Source: JAOABV01 sp039801465
Lineage (GTDB): Bacteria; Hydrothermota; Tepidihabitantia; Tepidihabitantales; CAIPLT01
NCBI GenBank assembly: GCA_039801465.1
Contig: JBDRUT010000008.1
Span: 1 to 64,000 of the forward strand
Length of the DNA stretch: 64,000 nucleotides
Direction: 5' to 3'
The position numbers and the translations under genes were made by a program. This document shows positions 25,603 to 34,845 of this stretch, piece by piece. How positions within the stretch are numbered: position 1 is the stretch's first letter; every line of letters starts with the position of its first letter. The notes beneath the pieces were generated by a model. That model had not been told where the DNA came from. It did not search any database and was given only the letters and a program-made list of their open reading frames with translations.

Positions 25603-26970
25603 TTGTTTGCAAATAGAATTGGAAGCGTGAAAAATAATATTATCAAAAAAATCATATATATCACCTTAATTCTCTTAATTAGCCTTGGGATTTATTTTAT
25701 TCCTATTGCTCATATCTCAGAACCAGCAAAACGAACCCTATCGATTCTAACGATTGCGGCTCTGTTCTGGATTACAGAAATTATTCCTTTATATATTACT
25801 TCTTTTGTAATTTTATTCTTAGAAGCAATATTTTTAACCAACCAGATGGGTGGTAATTTCAAAATTTTTCTTGTGCCATTTTTTGATTCGGTAATCGTTT
25901 TATTCTTAGGCGGACTAGTTTTGGCTCAAGCATTAAAAAAATACGATTTAGATGAATGGTTTACTTTTATCATCTTAAAAAGGATTGGCAATAAGCCATC
26001 TCAAGTTTTAATTGGTTTTATGGCAGTAACCGCTTTTCTTTCAATGTGGATGTCTAATACTGCAACGACCGCATTAATGATTGGTTTGGTAATCGTGTTA
26101 ACCCAAAATATTCCGCAAAATGACCCATTAATCACTGCTTTGGCTTTAGGCATTCCCTTTTCGGCTAATATCGGTGGTATTGCAACACCGATTGGAACTC
26201 CACCTAATGCTTTAACTATCAGTATATTACAATCAAAAAATATCAATATCACATTTTTAGGTTGGATGATTTTGGGCTTACCTTTAACTGTGATTCTTTT
26301 CTTTATCGTCTATCTTGTCTTAAAAAAATATTTTAAGTCTAGCCTAAAAGAGATTAATTTAATACAGGAAAAAAACAATGAGTTTTCCCGTGAGCAAAAG
26401 TTAATCCTTGGTGTATTTCTTGTCACGGTTTTATTATGGTTAACTTACGAACTGCATAAAATTCCAACAAGTATTGTCGCATTATTGCCGGTCATTATTT
26501 TTAGTGGCTCAGGATTATTAAAAGAAGAAGATTTTGGTCGAATTGGCTGGGATACATTAATTTTGATGGGCGGTGGTCTATCTTTAGGAATGACCATTGA
26601 AAAGAGTGGTTTAAGCAGTTGGTTTGTCAGTCAAATTAATTTTGCTTCATTTCCGAATATTGTTTTATTGATTAGTATCACCTTAATCACAATTTTCTTA
26701 ACGAGTTTCATTTCCAATACCAGCGCTGCAGCAATTCTTCTGCCGATTGCGGTAAGCTTAAGTTCAAAATCAATTGGGCCGGCTTTGACAGTGGGATTAT
26801 CAGCATCAATTGCAATGGTCTTACCGGTCAGCACACCACCGAATGCAATTGCTTATGGTTCGGGTTTAATAAAAACTAAAGATATGGTTAAATATGGCGG
26901 AATCGTTGCTATCTTATCCGCAATTGTTATAACATTGGTAGTTCTACTCGTTTCTTTATTGATTAAATAA
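25603..26970 (+). CDS. SLC13/DASS-family anion permease
   Basis: The 455-aa protein has about a dozen membrane segments and the two signature SNT regions of the divalent anion:Na+ symporter family: MWMSNTATTALMIGL ... GTPPNALTIS and FISNTSAAAILLPIAV ... STPPNAIAYGSG. Family members import dicarboxylates, citrate, sulfate or phosphate with sodium; the substrate cannot be read here. The start is uncertain: TTG at 25603 or GTG at 25627. The leader is about 120 nt and the promoter carries an operator-like inverted repeat, so substrate-dependent control is likely. Confidence 0.88.
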   Translation: MFANRIGSVKNNIIKKIIYITLILLISLGIYFIPIAHISEPAKRTLSILTIAALFWITEIIPLYITSFVILFLEAIFLTNQMGGNFKIFLVPFFDSVIVLFLGGLVLAQALKKYDLDEWFTFIILKRIGNKPSQVLIGFMAVTAFLSMWMSNTATTALMIGLVIVLTQNIPQNDPLITALALGIPFSANIGGIATPIGTPPNALTISILQSKNINITFLGWMILGLPLTVILFFIVYLVLKKYFKSSLKEINLIQEKNNEFSREQKLILGVFLVTVLLWLTYELHKIPTSIVALLPVIIFSGSGLLKEEDFGRIGWDTLILMGGGLSLGMTIEKSGLSSWFVSQINFASFPNIVLLISITLITIFLTSFISNTSAAAILLPIAVSLSSKSIGPALTVGLSASIAMVLPVSTPPNAIAYGSGLIKTKDMVKYGGIVAILSAIVITLVVLLVSLLIK

Positions 26971-27021
26971 CTATATTTATTAAATAAAAAGTATTTATTA
27001 ATCTAAAAGGAGAAAAATTTT

Positions 27022-27405
27022 ATGGAAAGTGCCAAAAGAGAAACCTGTCCGAAGTGTAAAAGCATTACTCTAATCAATAATGTCTTAGTTAAAACCGGAG
27101 ATAATATTAGAGTTTATGTTGAATGTGCAAACTGCCATTCCTTTGTTGCTCGGTATACTTTATTAACTTACACTTCCGATAAACCTTATGAAGTTTTACT
27201 GAGACGACTCCGATGTTTAGAATATGCCAGTGGTAAAAAAGCATTACGGGAATTAGAAGAATATAATAAATTTATTGAACAAGAATTTACTCACGCAAAA
27301 TCATTAGTTGCTCATGAAGAAACAAGAACAATCGAAGACCTGATACAAGCCAAATATGAAAAACCCGATGCTAATTCGAAATCTCCGACATCTGATTGCC
27401 AATAA
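27022..27405 (+). CDS. Zinc-ribbon protein of unknown function
   Basis: The 127-aa protein has an N-terminal zinc ribbon (CPKC near residue 9 and CANC near residue 37) followed by FVARYTLLTYTS and a charged helical region (LLRRLRCLEYASGKKALRELEEYNKF). The C-terminal 20 residues look disordered. AAAAGGAG lies 9 nt before the ATG. The role is unknown; zinc ribbons of this size often bind nucleic acid or act as protein adapters. It follows the SLC13 gene by 51 bp on the same strand. Confidence 0.7.
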   Translation: MESAKRETCPKCKSITLINNVLVKTGDNIRVYVECANCHSFVARYTLLTYTSDKPYEVLLRRLRCLEYASGKKALRELEEYNKFIEQEFTHAKSLVAHEETRTIEDLIQAKYEKPDANSKSPTSDCQ

Positions 27406-27542
27406 ATATATTAAGAGAGCTCTGAGAAAGTGTCACGGAAAACCCTAAAGACACAGAAGAACAAGAGAAAAATTAGTGAATCATTTGCGAAAAAATGACT
27501 CTTGCCGAGATCGCTATTAAAGAATCTTACAAAGTTTTAATT

Positions 27543-27962
27543 ACGCAGATATTTTAACGACACCAGCGATAATTATATTGATTTTTCAATTGTTGTAATC
27601 AATGAAAGCAACTTTTTCCGAGCTTTCTATTAAATTACTTCCTACACCCTGAAAGATAAACATTCCCAAGGCTGATTGAAATACCAACTAATACTATTCT
27701 AATTATTTATATCTTTGCCAACAAAGGTTTTTTATAGATTCCCCGTAAAACCTGTTAGATAATTATATTGATTTTTCAATCGTTGAAATCGTTCTTTTAA
27801 TCGCTGTAATCAATGAAAGCAACTCTTTCCGAGCTTTCTATTAAATTACTTCCTACACCCTGAAAGATAAACATTCCCAAGGCTGATTGAAATATCAACT
27901 AATACTATTCTAATTATATCTTTGCCAACAAAAGTTTTATAGATTCCCCTTAAAACCTGTTA
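27543..27962 (+). repeat. Repeat family B, tandem pair
   Basis: A unit of 190-205 bp is present twice in a row (27568-27757 and 27758-27962). The shared blocks GATAATTATATTG, AATGAAAGCAACT, TTCCGAGCTTTC and CATTCCCAAGG are nearly identical. The second copy has about 26 extra bases (GTTCTTTTAATCGCTG). Shorter relatives occur at 37718-37801, 61591-61646 and 62761-62850. No gene is visible between 27406 and 28021. Confidence 0.8.
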
Positions 27963-27988
27963 TTAGAAATTATTGTCAGGATTAAGTC

Positions 27989-28016
27989 TTGACTTTTAGA
28001 TAAAAATTATTAGTCT
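27989..28016 (+). promoter_or_regulatory. folK promoter, leaderless type
   Basis: TTGACT (27989-27994), 16 nt, TAGTCT (28011-28016), 5 nt, ATG (28022). The -10 equals that of the glycosyltransferase-like gene at 11488. There is no ribosome-binding site. Confidence 0.55.
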
Positions 28017-28021
28017 AAAAT

Positions 28022-28573
28022 ATGGCGCGGATATTTTTAGGTTTAGGTTCTAATTTAGGTGACCGGGAATGTATGATTAAGAGTGCGATTCAGAATTTTA
28101 ATAAATACAGTATTAAAGTTATTCGCGTCTCACCAATTTATGAAACAGAACCAATCAATGATAATGGACCAGATAGTTCAGATTCGGTTTTGGCCGGTAT
28201 AAAAACTACTTCCCAAAAGTTTCTAAATTGTGTTGTCTTGGCCGAAACTGAATATGAACCAAAGGAATTACTTAAAATAGTCCAAGAGATTGAAGACAAA
28301 TTAGGTCGAAAAAGAATAACTGGTATCCGTAATTTACCCCGAACAATTGATATTGATATATTGTTTTACGACGATAAAATTATCGATACCCCAAATCTAA
28401 AAATTCCCCATCCATTATTACACAAACGCAGTTTTGTGCTGATACCATTATTTGATTTACAACCTGACTTATATCATCCCATAATTAAAAAGACCGTTAA
28501 AGATATGTTAAATTCAGTTGATAAAACAGGAGTCGTGCTTTGGCAGAGTCAACAAGTATCGACACAGATTTAA
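28022..28573 (+). CDS. folK: 6-hydroxymethyl-dihydropterin pyrophosphokinase (HPPK)
   Basis: The 183-aa protein has the HPPK landmarks: GLGSNLGDRE at the start, RTIDIDILFYDD (metal-binding Asp pair) and IPHPLLHKRSFVLIPL. It transfers pyrophosphate from ATP to the pterin precursor in folate synthesis. About 20 extra residues (around 46-66, DNGPDSSDSVLAG) sit where most HPPKs go straight from YETEP to FLN, in a catalytic loop, so this is odd. The C-terminus overlaps the deoxynucleoside kinase gene by 34 bp. Confidence 0.93.
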   Translation: MARIFLGLGSNLGDRECMIKSAIQNFNKYSIKVIRVSPIYETEPINDNGPDSSDSVLAGIKTTSQKFLNCVVLAETEYEPKELLKIVQEIEDKLGRKRITGIRNLPRTIDIDILFYDDKIIDTPNLKIPHPLLHKRSFVLIPLFDLQPDLYHPIIKKTVKDMLNSVDKTGVVLWQSQQVSTQI

Positions 28574-29202
28574 GATATATTGCCATTGAAGGAATGATTG
28601 GCGTGGGCAAAACCGCTTTGGCAATAAAACTTGCGGAAAAATTGAATGCCCGTTGTATTTTAGAGGAAGTTGAAGAAAATCCATTTCTTGCCAATTTTTA
28701 TCAAGATATGCGGACTTATGCTCTACCTACTCAGTTATTCTTTTTACTTTCTCGACACCGACAACAGCAACAAATTTCCCAACAGGCATTGTTTCAAGAA
28801 AAGATTGTCTCCGATTATACTTTTTATAAAGACCGAATATTTGCCTATTTAAATCTTTCGGACCACGAACTAAAATTATACGAGAAGATTTATGATTTTT
28901 TAGAAAAAGATGTGCCTAAACCGGATTTAGTTGTCTATCTGCAGGCATCAATTCCTTTGTTATTAGAACGAATTAAAAAAAGAGGCAGAAGTTTTGAACA
29001 AGATATTAGTCCGGAATATCTTGAAGTACTTTCTGATGCATACAACCGATTCTTTTTGCATTATGACACCACCCCTTTACTAATTGTCAACACTGCCAAT
29101 TTAGATTTTGTCAAGAATGAAGAAGATTTCATTACTTTATTCAAAGAGATTATAACTACAACGCAAGGACGGCGCTTCTTCTCTCCCAAAACAAAGAAGT
29201 AA
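28540..29202 (+). CDS. Deoxynucleoside kinase
   Basis: The 220-aa protein has a P-loop (EGMIGVGKTALA), the YTFYKDRIFA segment and the lid RIKKRGRSFEQDI of the deoxyadenosine/deoxyguanosine kinase family, which salvages deoxynucleosides. The start is TTG at 28540, seven nt after AGGAG inside folK; this codon gives MAESTSID before the first beta strand. folK followed by such a kinase is a known pairing. Substrate preference cannot be read from sequence. Confidence 0.88.
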   Translation: MAESTSIDTDLRYIAIEGMIGVGKTALAIKLAEKLNARCILEEVEENPFLANFYQDMRTYALPTQLFFLLSRHRQQQQISQQALFQEKIVSDYTFYKDRIFAYLNLSDHELKLYEKIYDFLEKDVPKPDLVVYLQASIPLLLERIKKRGRSFEQDISPEYLEVLSDAYNRFFLHYDTTPLLIVNTANLDFVKNEEDFITLFKEIITTTQGRRFFSPKTKK

Positions 29203-29434
29203 GAAAACCAGATTCCATTTATCAAAATTTACAAGATTTTGTCTAATATTTAATTTTAAATTATTGTGTAAATCCGATTATTGTAAATCACATGAATTAT
29301 GCATTACTGAATAATTTTAATCCCAAATCATTATCTAAAACACATTCTTATCGCAAAATTATAAATTTTATGCAATATGTTTTTATCTTAGTATGCCTAA
29401 TATTCGTTAAAAAATTTGATATATTCAAAATAGT

Positions 29435-29463
29435 TGACGCTGTCTTTATCTTAAGTTAAACTA
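29435..29463 (+). promoter_or_regulatory. Promoter of the GWxTD pair
   Basis: TTGACG (29435-29440), 17 nt, TAAACT (29458-29463). A leader of about 30 nt follows, with a purine-rich AAGAAAAGAAAA before the ATG at 29501. Confidence 0.5.
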
Positions 29464-29500
29464 TATATAATAATTAAATCATTGCTAAGAAAAGAAAATT

Positions 29501-30748
29501 ATGGCTGTTTTATCATTACTTATTAGTGTATTTTTAATTACAAGTAATGCTTTTGCGGGTGAGATAAAAATCTCGTCAGACTATTTCATAACCAGCAAAA
29601 CAGAAAATCGTTACGAGCTACAATATTTTTATGAGTTTCCATATTCCCAGGTTTACTTTACTAAACAGAACCAAAACTTCCAAAATCGATATCAGATTAG
29701 TCTTCAGATTTGGAATCAAAAAGAACTGGTCGCAGGAAAAGTTCTGAAAAAAGAAATATTAGTCGAAAAATATGAAGATACTAAACTTCAAACTAAATCA
29801 TTAATCGACAGTCTCAATCTTGACTTTATTTATTCAGTGAAAAACAAACCCAAATTGACACTAAAGGTAAAAATCCAGGACCTCAATTCTGATAATTTCG
29901 GCGAAGTCAACTCTGAATTAATGCTTCCTGAAATTAACCATCGAATCTTATTTTATAAGAACACGACGCCCAATCCATCCAGAATCTACTCTACTGATTT
30001 AGGTAAAGACGAGACATTAGGAATTCGGCTGGAGTTATCCTCAAAAGAACTAAAGAATTGTTCGCTATTAATTAAAAAAGAATATCTTTCTTCGCAACGG
30101 AGAACATCTGATAAGAAGAAATCTCGTTTGCAAACGGAAAAAAGATTTTTCTTAGTTCCGACAAATATCAATGTTCCCCTATCGACCGAGGGAAAAATTA
30201 TGCTTAGTTTCTCCTCACCAGTGCGCAATCTTATTGCAGAAGGTGATGGTAAATATCGAATTAACATCATTGGTTATGATAGTAATAATAAGAAAATATT
30301 ATCCATAGTTGATTTTTTCGAAATCAAAAACTCTTTTTTTTATTCTTCGACCGAATATTTAGAAATGGTTGACCGGTTGATGTATATCGCAACTGAGGCT
30401 GAAATGCGTAATCTCAAAATGGCAGAGACCACAGTAAGAGAGTCATTATGGAATGATTTTTGGAAAAAATATGACCCGAACCCCGTTACTGAGATAAATG
30501 AAGCTGAAGAAGAGTATTTTTCCCGAATTGACTATTGCATAAAGAAGTTTTCCAGTGGAGACAAAGGTTACAAGTCTGACCGGGCTAAAATTTATATGAA
30601 ATATGGAGAACCAGATTATGTCGAATATGCACCTTTTGAACGCCACCGGAATGCTTATGAAATTTGGTACTATTATCGTTTAGGAAAACAATTTGTCTTC
30701 GCTGACCGAAGCGGATTTGGCGAATTTATCCTGACTGAGATAAAATGA
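29501..30748 (+). CDS. GWxTD-domain exported protein, first of a pair
   Basis: The 415-aa protein has a signal peptide (MAVLSLLISVFLITSNAFA) and a mainly beta region. A C-terminal GWxTD-type domain follows: a helix with YSxRIDYCIKKF, then GYKSDRAKIYMKYGEPDYV and ENAYEIWYYY-like residues. The signature tryptophan and threonine are replaced (G-Y-K-S-D). The domain is known from Bacteroidetes and candidate phyla, with unclear function. It is followed by a second GWxTD protein across a duplicated junction. Confidence 0.75.
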   Translation: MAVLSLLISVFLITSNAFAGEIKISSDYFITSKTENRYELQYFYEFPYSQVYFTKQNQNFQNRYQISLQIWNQKELVAGKVLKKEILVEKYEDTKLQTKSLIDSLNLDFIYSVKNKPKLTLKVKIQDLNSDNFGEVNSELMLPEINHRILFYKNTTPNPSRIYSTDLGKDETLGIRLELSSKELKNCSLLIKKEYLSSQRRTSDKKKSRLQTEKRFFLVPTNINVPLSTEGKIMLSFSSPVRNLIAEGDGKYRINIIGYDSNNKKILSIVDFFEIKNSFFYSSTEYLEMVDRLMYIATEAEMRNLKMAETTVRESLWNDFWKKYDPNPVTEINEAEEEYFSRIDYCIKKFSSGDKGYKSDRAKIYMKYGEPDYVEYAPFERHRNAYEIWYYYRLGKQFVFADRSGFGEFILTEIK

Positions 30749-30810
30749 AGATTTCAAATTGTTTTCACTGACCAATGCGAATTAGATGAATTAATTCTGA
30801 TGGAGATAAA

Positions 30811-32235
30811 ATGAAGCTTCCCAATTATCAAAAACAATCAATTAATCCAACATCGGAAAATGCTATTTTATCTTATTACTCAAAAATTCAATATATTAGT
30901 ATGAAATTAAAGCAGAAAATAAGTCGAGCAAGTAACTCTATATCTTTTTTAGGAATTATATTCTTGGCTTCAATAAGTTTTATGTTTGGCCAACAACTCT
31001 TCGTTGATTGGGCATCATTTAATTATGGTCAAGGACTGGCATTTGTCGAAGTCTATTATTCTTGTCCTTATAATGTTTTTCGTTATCAGGTTAAAAATGA
31101 GACGATTGCTACTCAATATCAAGGTTCGTTTTATCTGAAGAGCGTCAATACGCCGGAATCGATTGTTGATAATTTTGAAAGACGAGCAATAATTCCATCT
31201 TTTGAAGATGCCCAGAAAAGAGATATGATGTTGGTTGACGGCTTTGGCTTTTTTGCCCGACCTGGGGATTATTGGTTTCGCCTAACACTTAAGGATGCAA
31301 TTTCAACTTTGTCTTTCACTGATACGATCGCAGTTCCCAATTTTGAGCAAAACCCTGCTTTGAGTGATATTGAATTAGCCTCGTCAATAAAATCTGATAC
31401 TTTAGGTGGTAAATTCTGTAAACAAGGCTTGCAGATAATTCCTAATCCCAGCGGTAAATTTGGTCAGCACTACGAATTAATGTATGTTTATGTTGAAGGC
31501 TACAATCTCGTTGACGATACCTTGCCTTATGAACTTACTTATCGCATTTTACCTGTTGGCAGTGATGATAATTTGTCTAGCATTAAAACTTTTCCGACCG
31601 AAATAAAAAATAAGACCGGTAATAATTTTGCTTATGCCTTTGCTTTAAGTACCAAGGGATTAAAGCCCGGCAACTATGCTTTAGAAATTCAATTAAAGGA
31701 TAACTCATCAAACCAAATAACCAATAAAAAGAAATTATTTTATATCGGCGAAAAAGAAATAAGTCAAGTTGCGTTTACGAAAACAGATTTATCCTTAGAA
31801 GACACTCTCTATTACCGAAAAATTGATTTATTAGCAACTCCTAAAGAAATAAAACAGTATCAAAAATTAAATCCTGAAGGAAAGATTGAATTTTTACGAC
31901 ACTTTTGGCGTAAAAATAATTATGTTGAGTTTCTCAAGAGAATGAAATATGTCGAGACCAAATATCAACTAACCGGTAAACCCGGTTGGGAATCAGACCG
32001 AGGAAAAATTTATGTAAAATATGGTGCACCAGATGAGATTGTTGCCCATACGATGATTGAACATGTTAAACCCCATGAACATTGGTATTACTATGAAAAA
32101 GGATTTCATTTCATTTTTATTGATATCCGTAGTGATGGAACTTTTCCCTTAATCTATTCCAATACCGATTTAGAAAAGAAGCATCCTGAATGGGAAAAAT
32201 ATATTGATCCCCTGGAACTTGATGATTTACGGTGA
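30811..32235 (+). CDS. GWxTD-domain exported protein, second of a pair
   Basis: The 474-aa protein has a membrane or signal segment at residues 45-60 (FLGIIFLASISFMFG) after a long basic N-terminus. The mature part is beta-rich and ends with the GWxTD-type signature GWESDRGKIYVKYGAPDEI and HEHWYYYEKGFHFIFID. GGAG lies six nt before the ATG at 30811. An internal ATG at 30901 (MKLKQKIS) would give a more normal signal peptide. Same order and fold as the upstream gene, so likely co-transcribed partners at the cell envelope. Confidence 0.75.
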   Translation: MKLPNYQKQSINPTSENAILSYYSKIQYISMKLKQKISRASNSISFLGIIFLASISFMFGQQLFVDWASFNYGQGLAFVEVYYSCPYNVFRYQVKNETIATQYQGSFYLKSVNTPESIVDNFERRAIIPSFEDAQKRDMMLVDGFGFFARPGDYWFRLTLKDAISTLSFTDTIAVPNFEQNPALSDIELASSIKSDTLGGKFCKQGLQIIPNPSGKFGQHYELMYVYVEGYNLVDDTLPYELTYRILPVGSDDNLSSIKTFPTEIKNKTGNNFAYAFALSTKGLKPGNYALEIQLKDNSSNQITNKKKLFYIGEKEISQVAFTKTDLSLEDTLYYRKIDLLATPKEIKQYQKLNPEGKIEFLRHFWRKNNYVEFLKRMKYVETKYQLTGKPGWESDRGKIYVKYGAPDEIVAHTMIEHVKPHEHWYYYEKGFHFIFIDIRSDGTFPLIYSNTDLEKKHPEWEKYIDPLELDDLR

Positions 32236-32307
32236 TGCTCTTCATATTAATAAAAAAACATATTGACAATTTTATTAGTTACAAACAATTGGTAATTTAT
32301 AAATCCG

Positions 32308-33003
32308 ATGTCACAAAATTATATTAACGAGAAAGATATTTCCTGTTACGAGGTCAAAATAAATCCTTTTCGAACTGAACTGGTATTAACCAGCCCAAAT
32401 GAAAATAACGAAGTATTTAACCTTAACGATTGGGTAATAATTGCTTTTTATAAGGAAATATTGTTAGGAGAAGTAATCAGAAAAATCCCTTACTCACAAA
32501 CAACAATTTATGGCAAAATTTTAAGGAAAGCAACGGAAGATGATTTTTGTCAGCAATCAGTTCTGAAAAAGGAAGCCGAGGAGCTTCATACAATAATTGA
32601 ACCGATTGTAAAAAATATTGAACCGTCAGCAAAAATTGTTTTAGTTGATAAAAGTTTTAATCGTTATAAAGCATATTGCTATTTGATTGCGGAAAAGAGA
32701 GTCGACTATGCTAAATTACATAAGATGTTGACTAATATTTTGGGTAACCGAATTATCATAAAACAGATTGGCGTGCGTGACTATACGCGAAGTTTAGGAG
32801 GAATTGGAGTCTGTGGTCGTGAAATATGTTGTCGCATCTTTTTAGGCACACTTAAATCCATTACCTTAAGTATGGCGCGCCAACAAAATATCTATGTCGA
32901 GCCAGAAAAAATTTCCGGTGTATGCGGAAAATTACGATGTTGCCTTGCTTTTGAATTTAATTCAGAACAAGAAGAAATTCTACCGGATGAAAAAATAAAC
33001 TAA
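32308..33003 (+). CDS. PSP1-domain protein (RicT/YaaT-like)
   Basis: The 231-aa protein has the PSP1 C-terminal signature: GGIGVCGREICCR, then ISGVCGKLRCCLAFE. RicT/YaaT proteins bind Fe-S clusters through these cysteines and, in Bacillus, help RNA processing and phosphorelay signalling. All five to six family cysteines are kept. The protein ends soon after the second motif. TATAAA lies 4 nt before the ATG, so a very short leader is possible. Confidence 0.88.
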   Translation: MSQNYINEKDISCYEVKINPFRTELVLTSPNENNEVFNLNDWVIIAFYKEILLGEVIRKIPYSQTTIYGKILRKATEDDFCQQSVLKKEAEELHTIIEPIVKNIEPSAKIVLVDKSFNRYKAYCYLIAEKRVDYAKLHKMLTNILGNRIIIKQIGVRDYTRSLGGIGVCGREICCRIFLGTLKSITLSMARQQNIYVEPEKISGVCGKLRCCLAFEFNSEQEEILPDEKIN

Positions 33004-33222
33004 CCAAAAATTATTAAAAATAGGTTGAATTCTTATTTTGCCAAAATAACGAGACCGTCGAAAATAAAAATACCTTTCTTGCGGATAAAAGATTGAGTTT
33101 AATAACCTGTGTATAAAATTTTATTACGGACTTAATCCTAAAAAATCTAACTCATTTAATATTCTTTCAACCGCATTTTAGGAATATTTTCTTGCTTAAA
33201 AAACATTCAAATCGTCTAAAGA

Positions 33223-33250
33223 TTGACATAATAAGTATCTTTTCTATAAT
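33223..33250 (+). promoter_or_regulatory. rtcB promoter, full consensus
   Basis: TTGACA (33223-33228), 16 nt, TATAAT (33245-33250). The leader is about 45 nt and ends in AAGGAG before the ATG at 33301. This is a standard leadered gene and contrasts with the leaderless set. Nothing else is visible from 33004 to 33222. Confidence 0.8.
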
Positions 33251-33300
33251 ATTCTTATAATTTTTAATGAGAATTAAATGTAATTAAAAAGGAGACAATT

Positions 33301-34761
33301 ATGGCAACAGGTTGGGCTGGCCCTTTAGAAAAAATTGATAATTATCGATTTAAAATACCCAAGAGTTATAAACCACAAATGCGTGTCGACGGTATAATTT
33401 ATGTTGATAGTCGTTTAATCGATAAAGTTCGCGAAGATATGGCACCAGAGCAAGTTGCAAATGTAGCAACAATGCCAGGAATTCTAAAAGCTTCAATGGC
33501 AATGCCTGATGTGCATTGGGGTTATGGATTTCCTATTGGTGGTGTGGCAGGTTTTGATACGAAAACCGGTGTCATATCACCAGGTGGTGTCGGTTATGAT
33601 ATAAATTGCGGCGTGAGATTACTTCGCACCAATCTTTTCCGGAAAGATATTACTGAAGATATATTAGAAAAGTTAGTCCGTTCTATATTTCATAACGTTC
33701 CTTCAGGTGTCGGTTCAACCGGCAAGATTAGAATTTCTGAAACTGAAGTAAAACAAGTTTTAATTAAAGGTGCTACTTGGGCATATGAAAACGGCTATGG
33801 AACTAAAGATGATTTAGAACATACTGAAGAACATGGTCAAATGGCTGGGGCTGACCCTTCAAAAATTTCCCGACGCGCCTTAGAACGTGGTGCACCGCAA
33901 CTCGGCACACTGGGAGCAGGTAATCACTTTTTAGAAATTCAGGAAGTAGTTGAAATCTATGACTCAAACGCGGCTAAGATATTTCAATTAGAAAAAGGTC
34001 AAATTACCGTTATGATTCATACTGGTTCCCGTGGTTTAGGTTATCAAATTTGTGATGACAATGTTAGAGATTTAGGCCGGGCAGTGCAGAAATACAATAT
34101 CGCATTACCTGACCGTCAACTTGCTTGTGCACCGATTGAATCACCTGAAGGCAAAGCATATTTTTCGGCGATGGTCTGTGCTGCAAATTATGCTTGGGCA
34201 AATCGACAATGTATTACCCATTGGGTTCGTGAAGCCTTTAGTCAAGTTTTTAATAAATCACCTGAGCAATTAGGGATGGATTTAATCTATGATGTTGCTC
34301 ATAATATTGCTAAATTCGAAGAACACATTATTAATGGAAAAAAGATTATGGTCTGCGTGCACCGAAAGGGTGCAACTCGAGCTTTTCCACCGGAACATCC
34401 GGCATTGCCTCCTAAATATCGACCAATTGGCCAACCAGTAATAATTCCTGGTGATATGGGAACGAATTCTTATTTGCTCTTAGGAACACAAAAGGCTTTT
34501 GAAGAGACTTTTGGTTCAACTTGCCATGGTGCCGGTCGCGTCTGGTCACGAACTAAAGCATTGGATGAGACAAGAAATCGAGATATTGCTCGAGAGCTAA
34601 AATCCAAAGGTATCTTAGTAATGGCAGCCAGTCGTGAAGTTTTACGAGAAGAAGTACCCGATGCTTATAAAGATGTAGATATCGTTGTTGATATCTGCCA
34701 TAACGCCGGCATTTCAAAGAAAGTCGCTAAAATGAGACCTTTAGGGGTTGTCAAGGGCTAA
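33301..34761 (+). CDS. rtcB: tRNA/RNA ligase RtcB
   Basis: The 486-aa protein has the RtcB metal and guanylate sites: VGYDINCGVRLL, GAGNHFLEIQ, MIHTGSRGLG, VCVHRKGATRAFPP, PGDMGTNSYLL and STCHGAGRVWSR, where His409 is the expected guanylylated residue. RtcB joins 2',3'-cyclic phosphate or 3'-phosphate ends to 5'-OH ends in RNA repair or tRNA splicing. No archease, RtcA or RtcR gene is next to it. Length and start are normal, with AAGGAG upstream. Confidence 0.95.
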   Translation: MATGWAGPLEKIDNYRFKIPKSYKPQMRVDGIIYVDSRLIDKVREDMAPEQVANVATMPGILKASMAMPDVHWGYGFPIGGVAGFDTKTGVISPGGVGYDINCGVRLLRTNLFRKDITEDILEKLVRSIFHNVPSGVGSTGKIRISETEVKQVLIKGATWAYENGYGTKDDLEHTEEHGQMAGADPSKISRRALERGAPQLGTLGAGNHFLEIQEVVEIYDSNAAKIFQLEKGQITVMIHTGSRGLGYQICDDNVRDLGRAVQKYNIALPDRQLACAPIESPEGKAYFSAMVCAANYAWANRQCITHWVREAFSQVFNKSPEQLGMDLIYDVAHNIAKFEEHIINGKKIMVCVHRKGATRAFPPEHPALPPKYRPIGQPVIIPGDMGTNSYLLLGTQKAFEETFGSTCHGAGRVWSRTKALDETRNRDIARELKSKGILVMAASREVLREEVPDAYKDVDIVVDICHNAGISKKVAKMRPLGVVKG

Positions 34762-34845
34762 AATTAGAGAAATTAGAAACAAAGATTATAGCGTAAATTT
34801 TATCCGAAATTTAATCTTTTTATCTGTAGTAATTGACCAATATTA

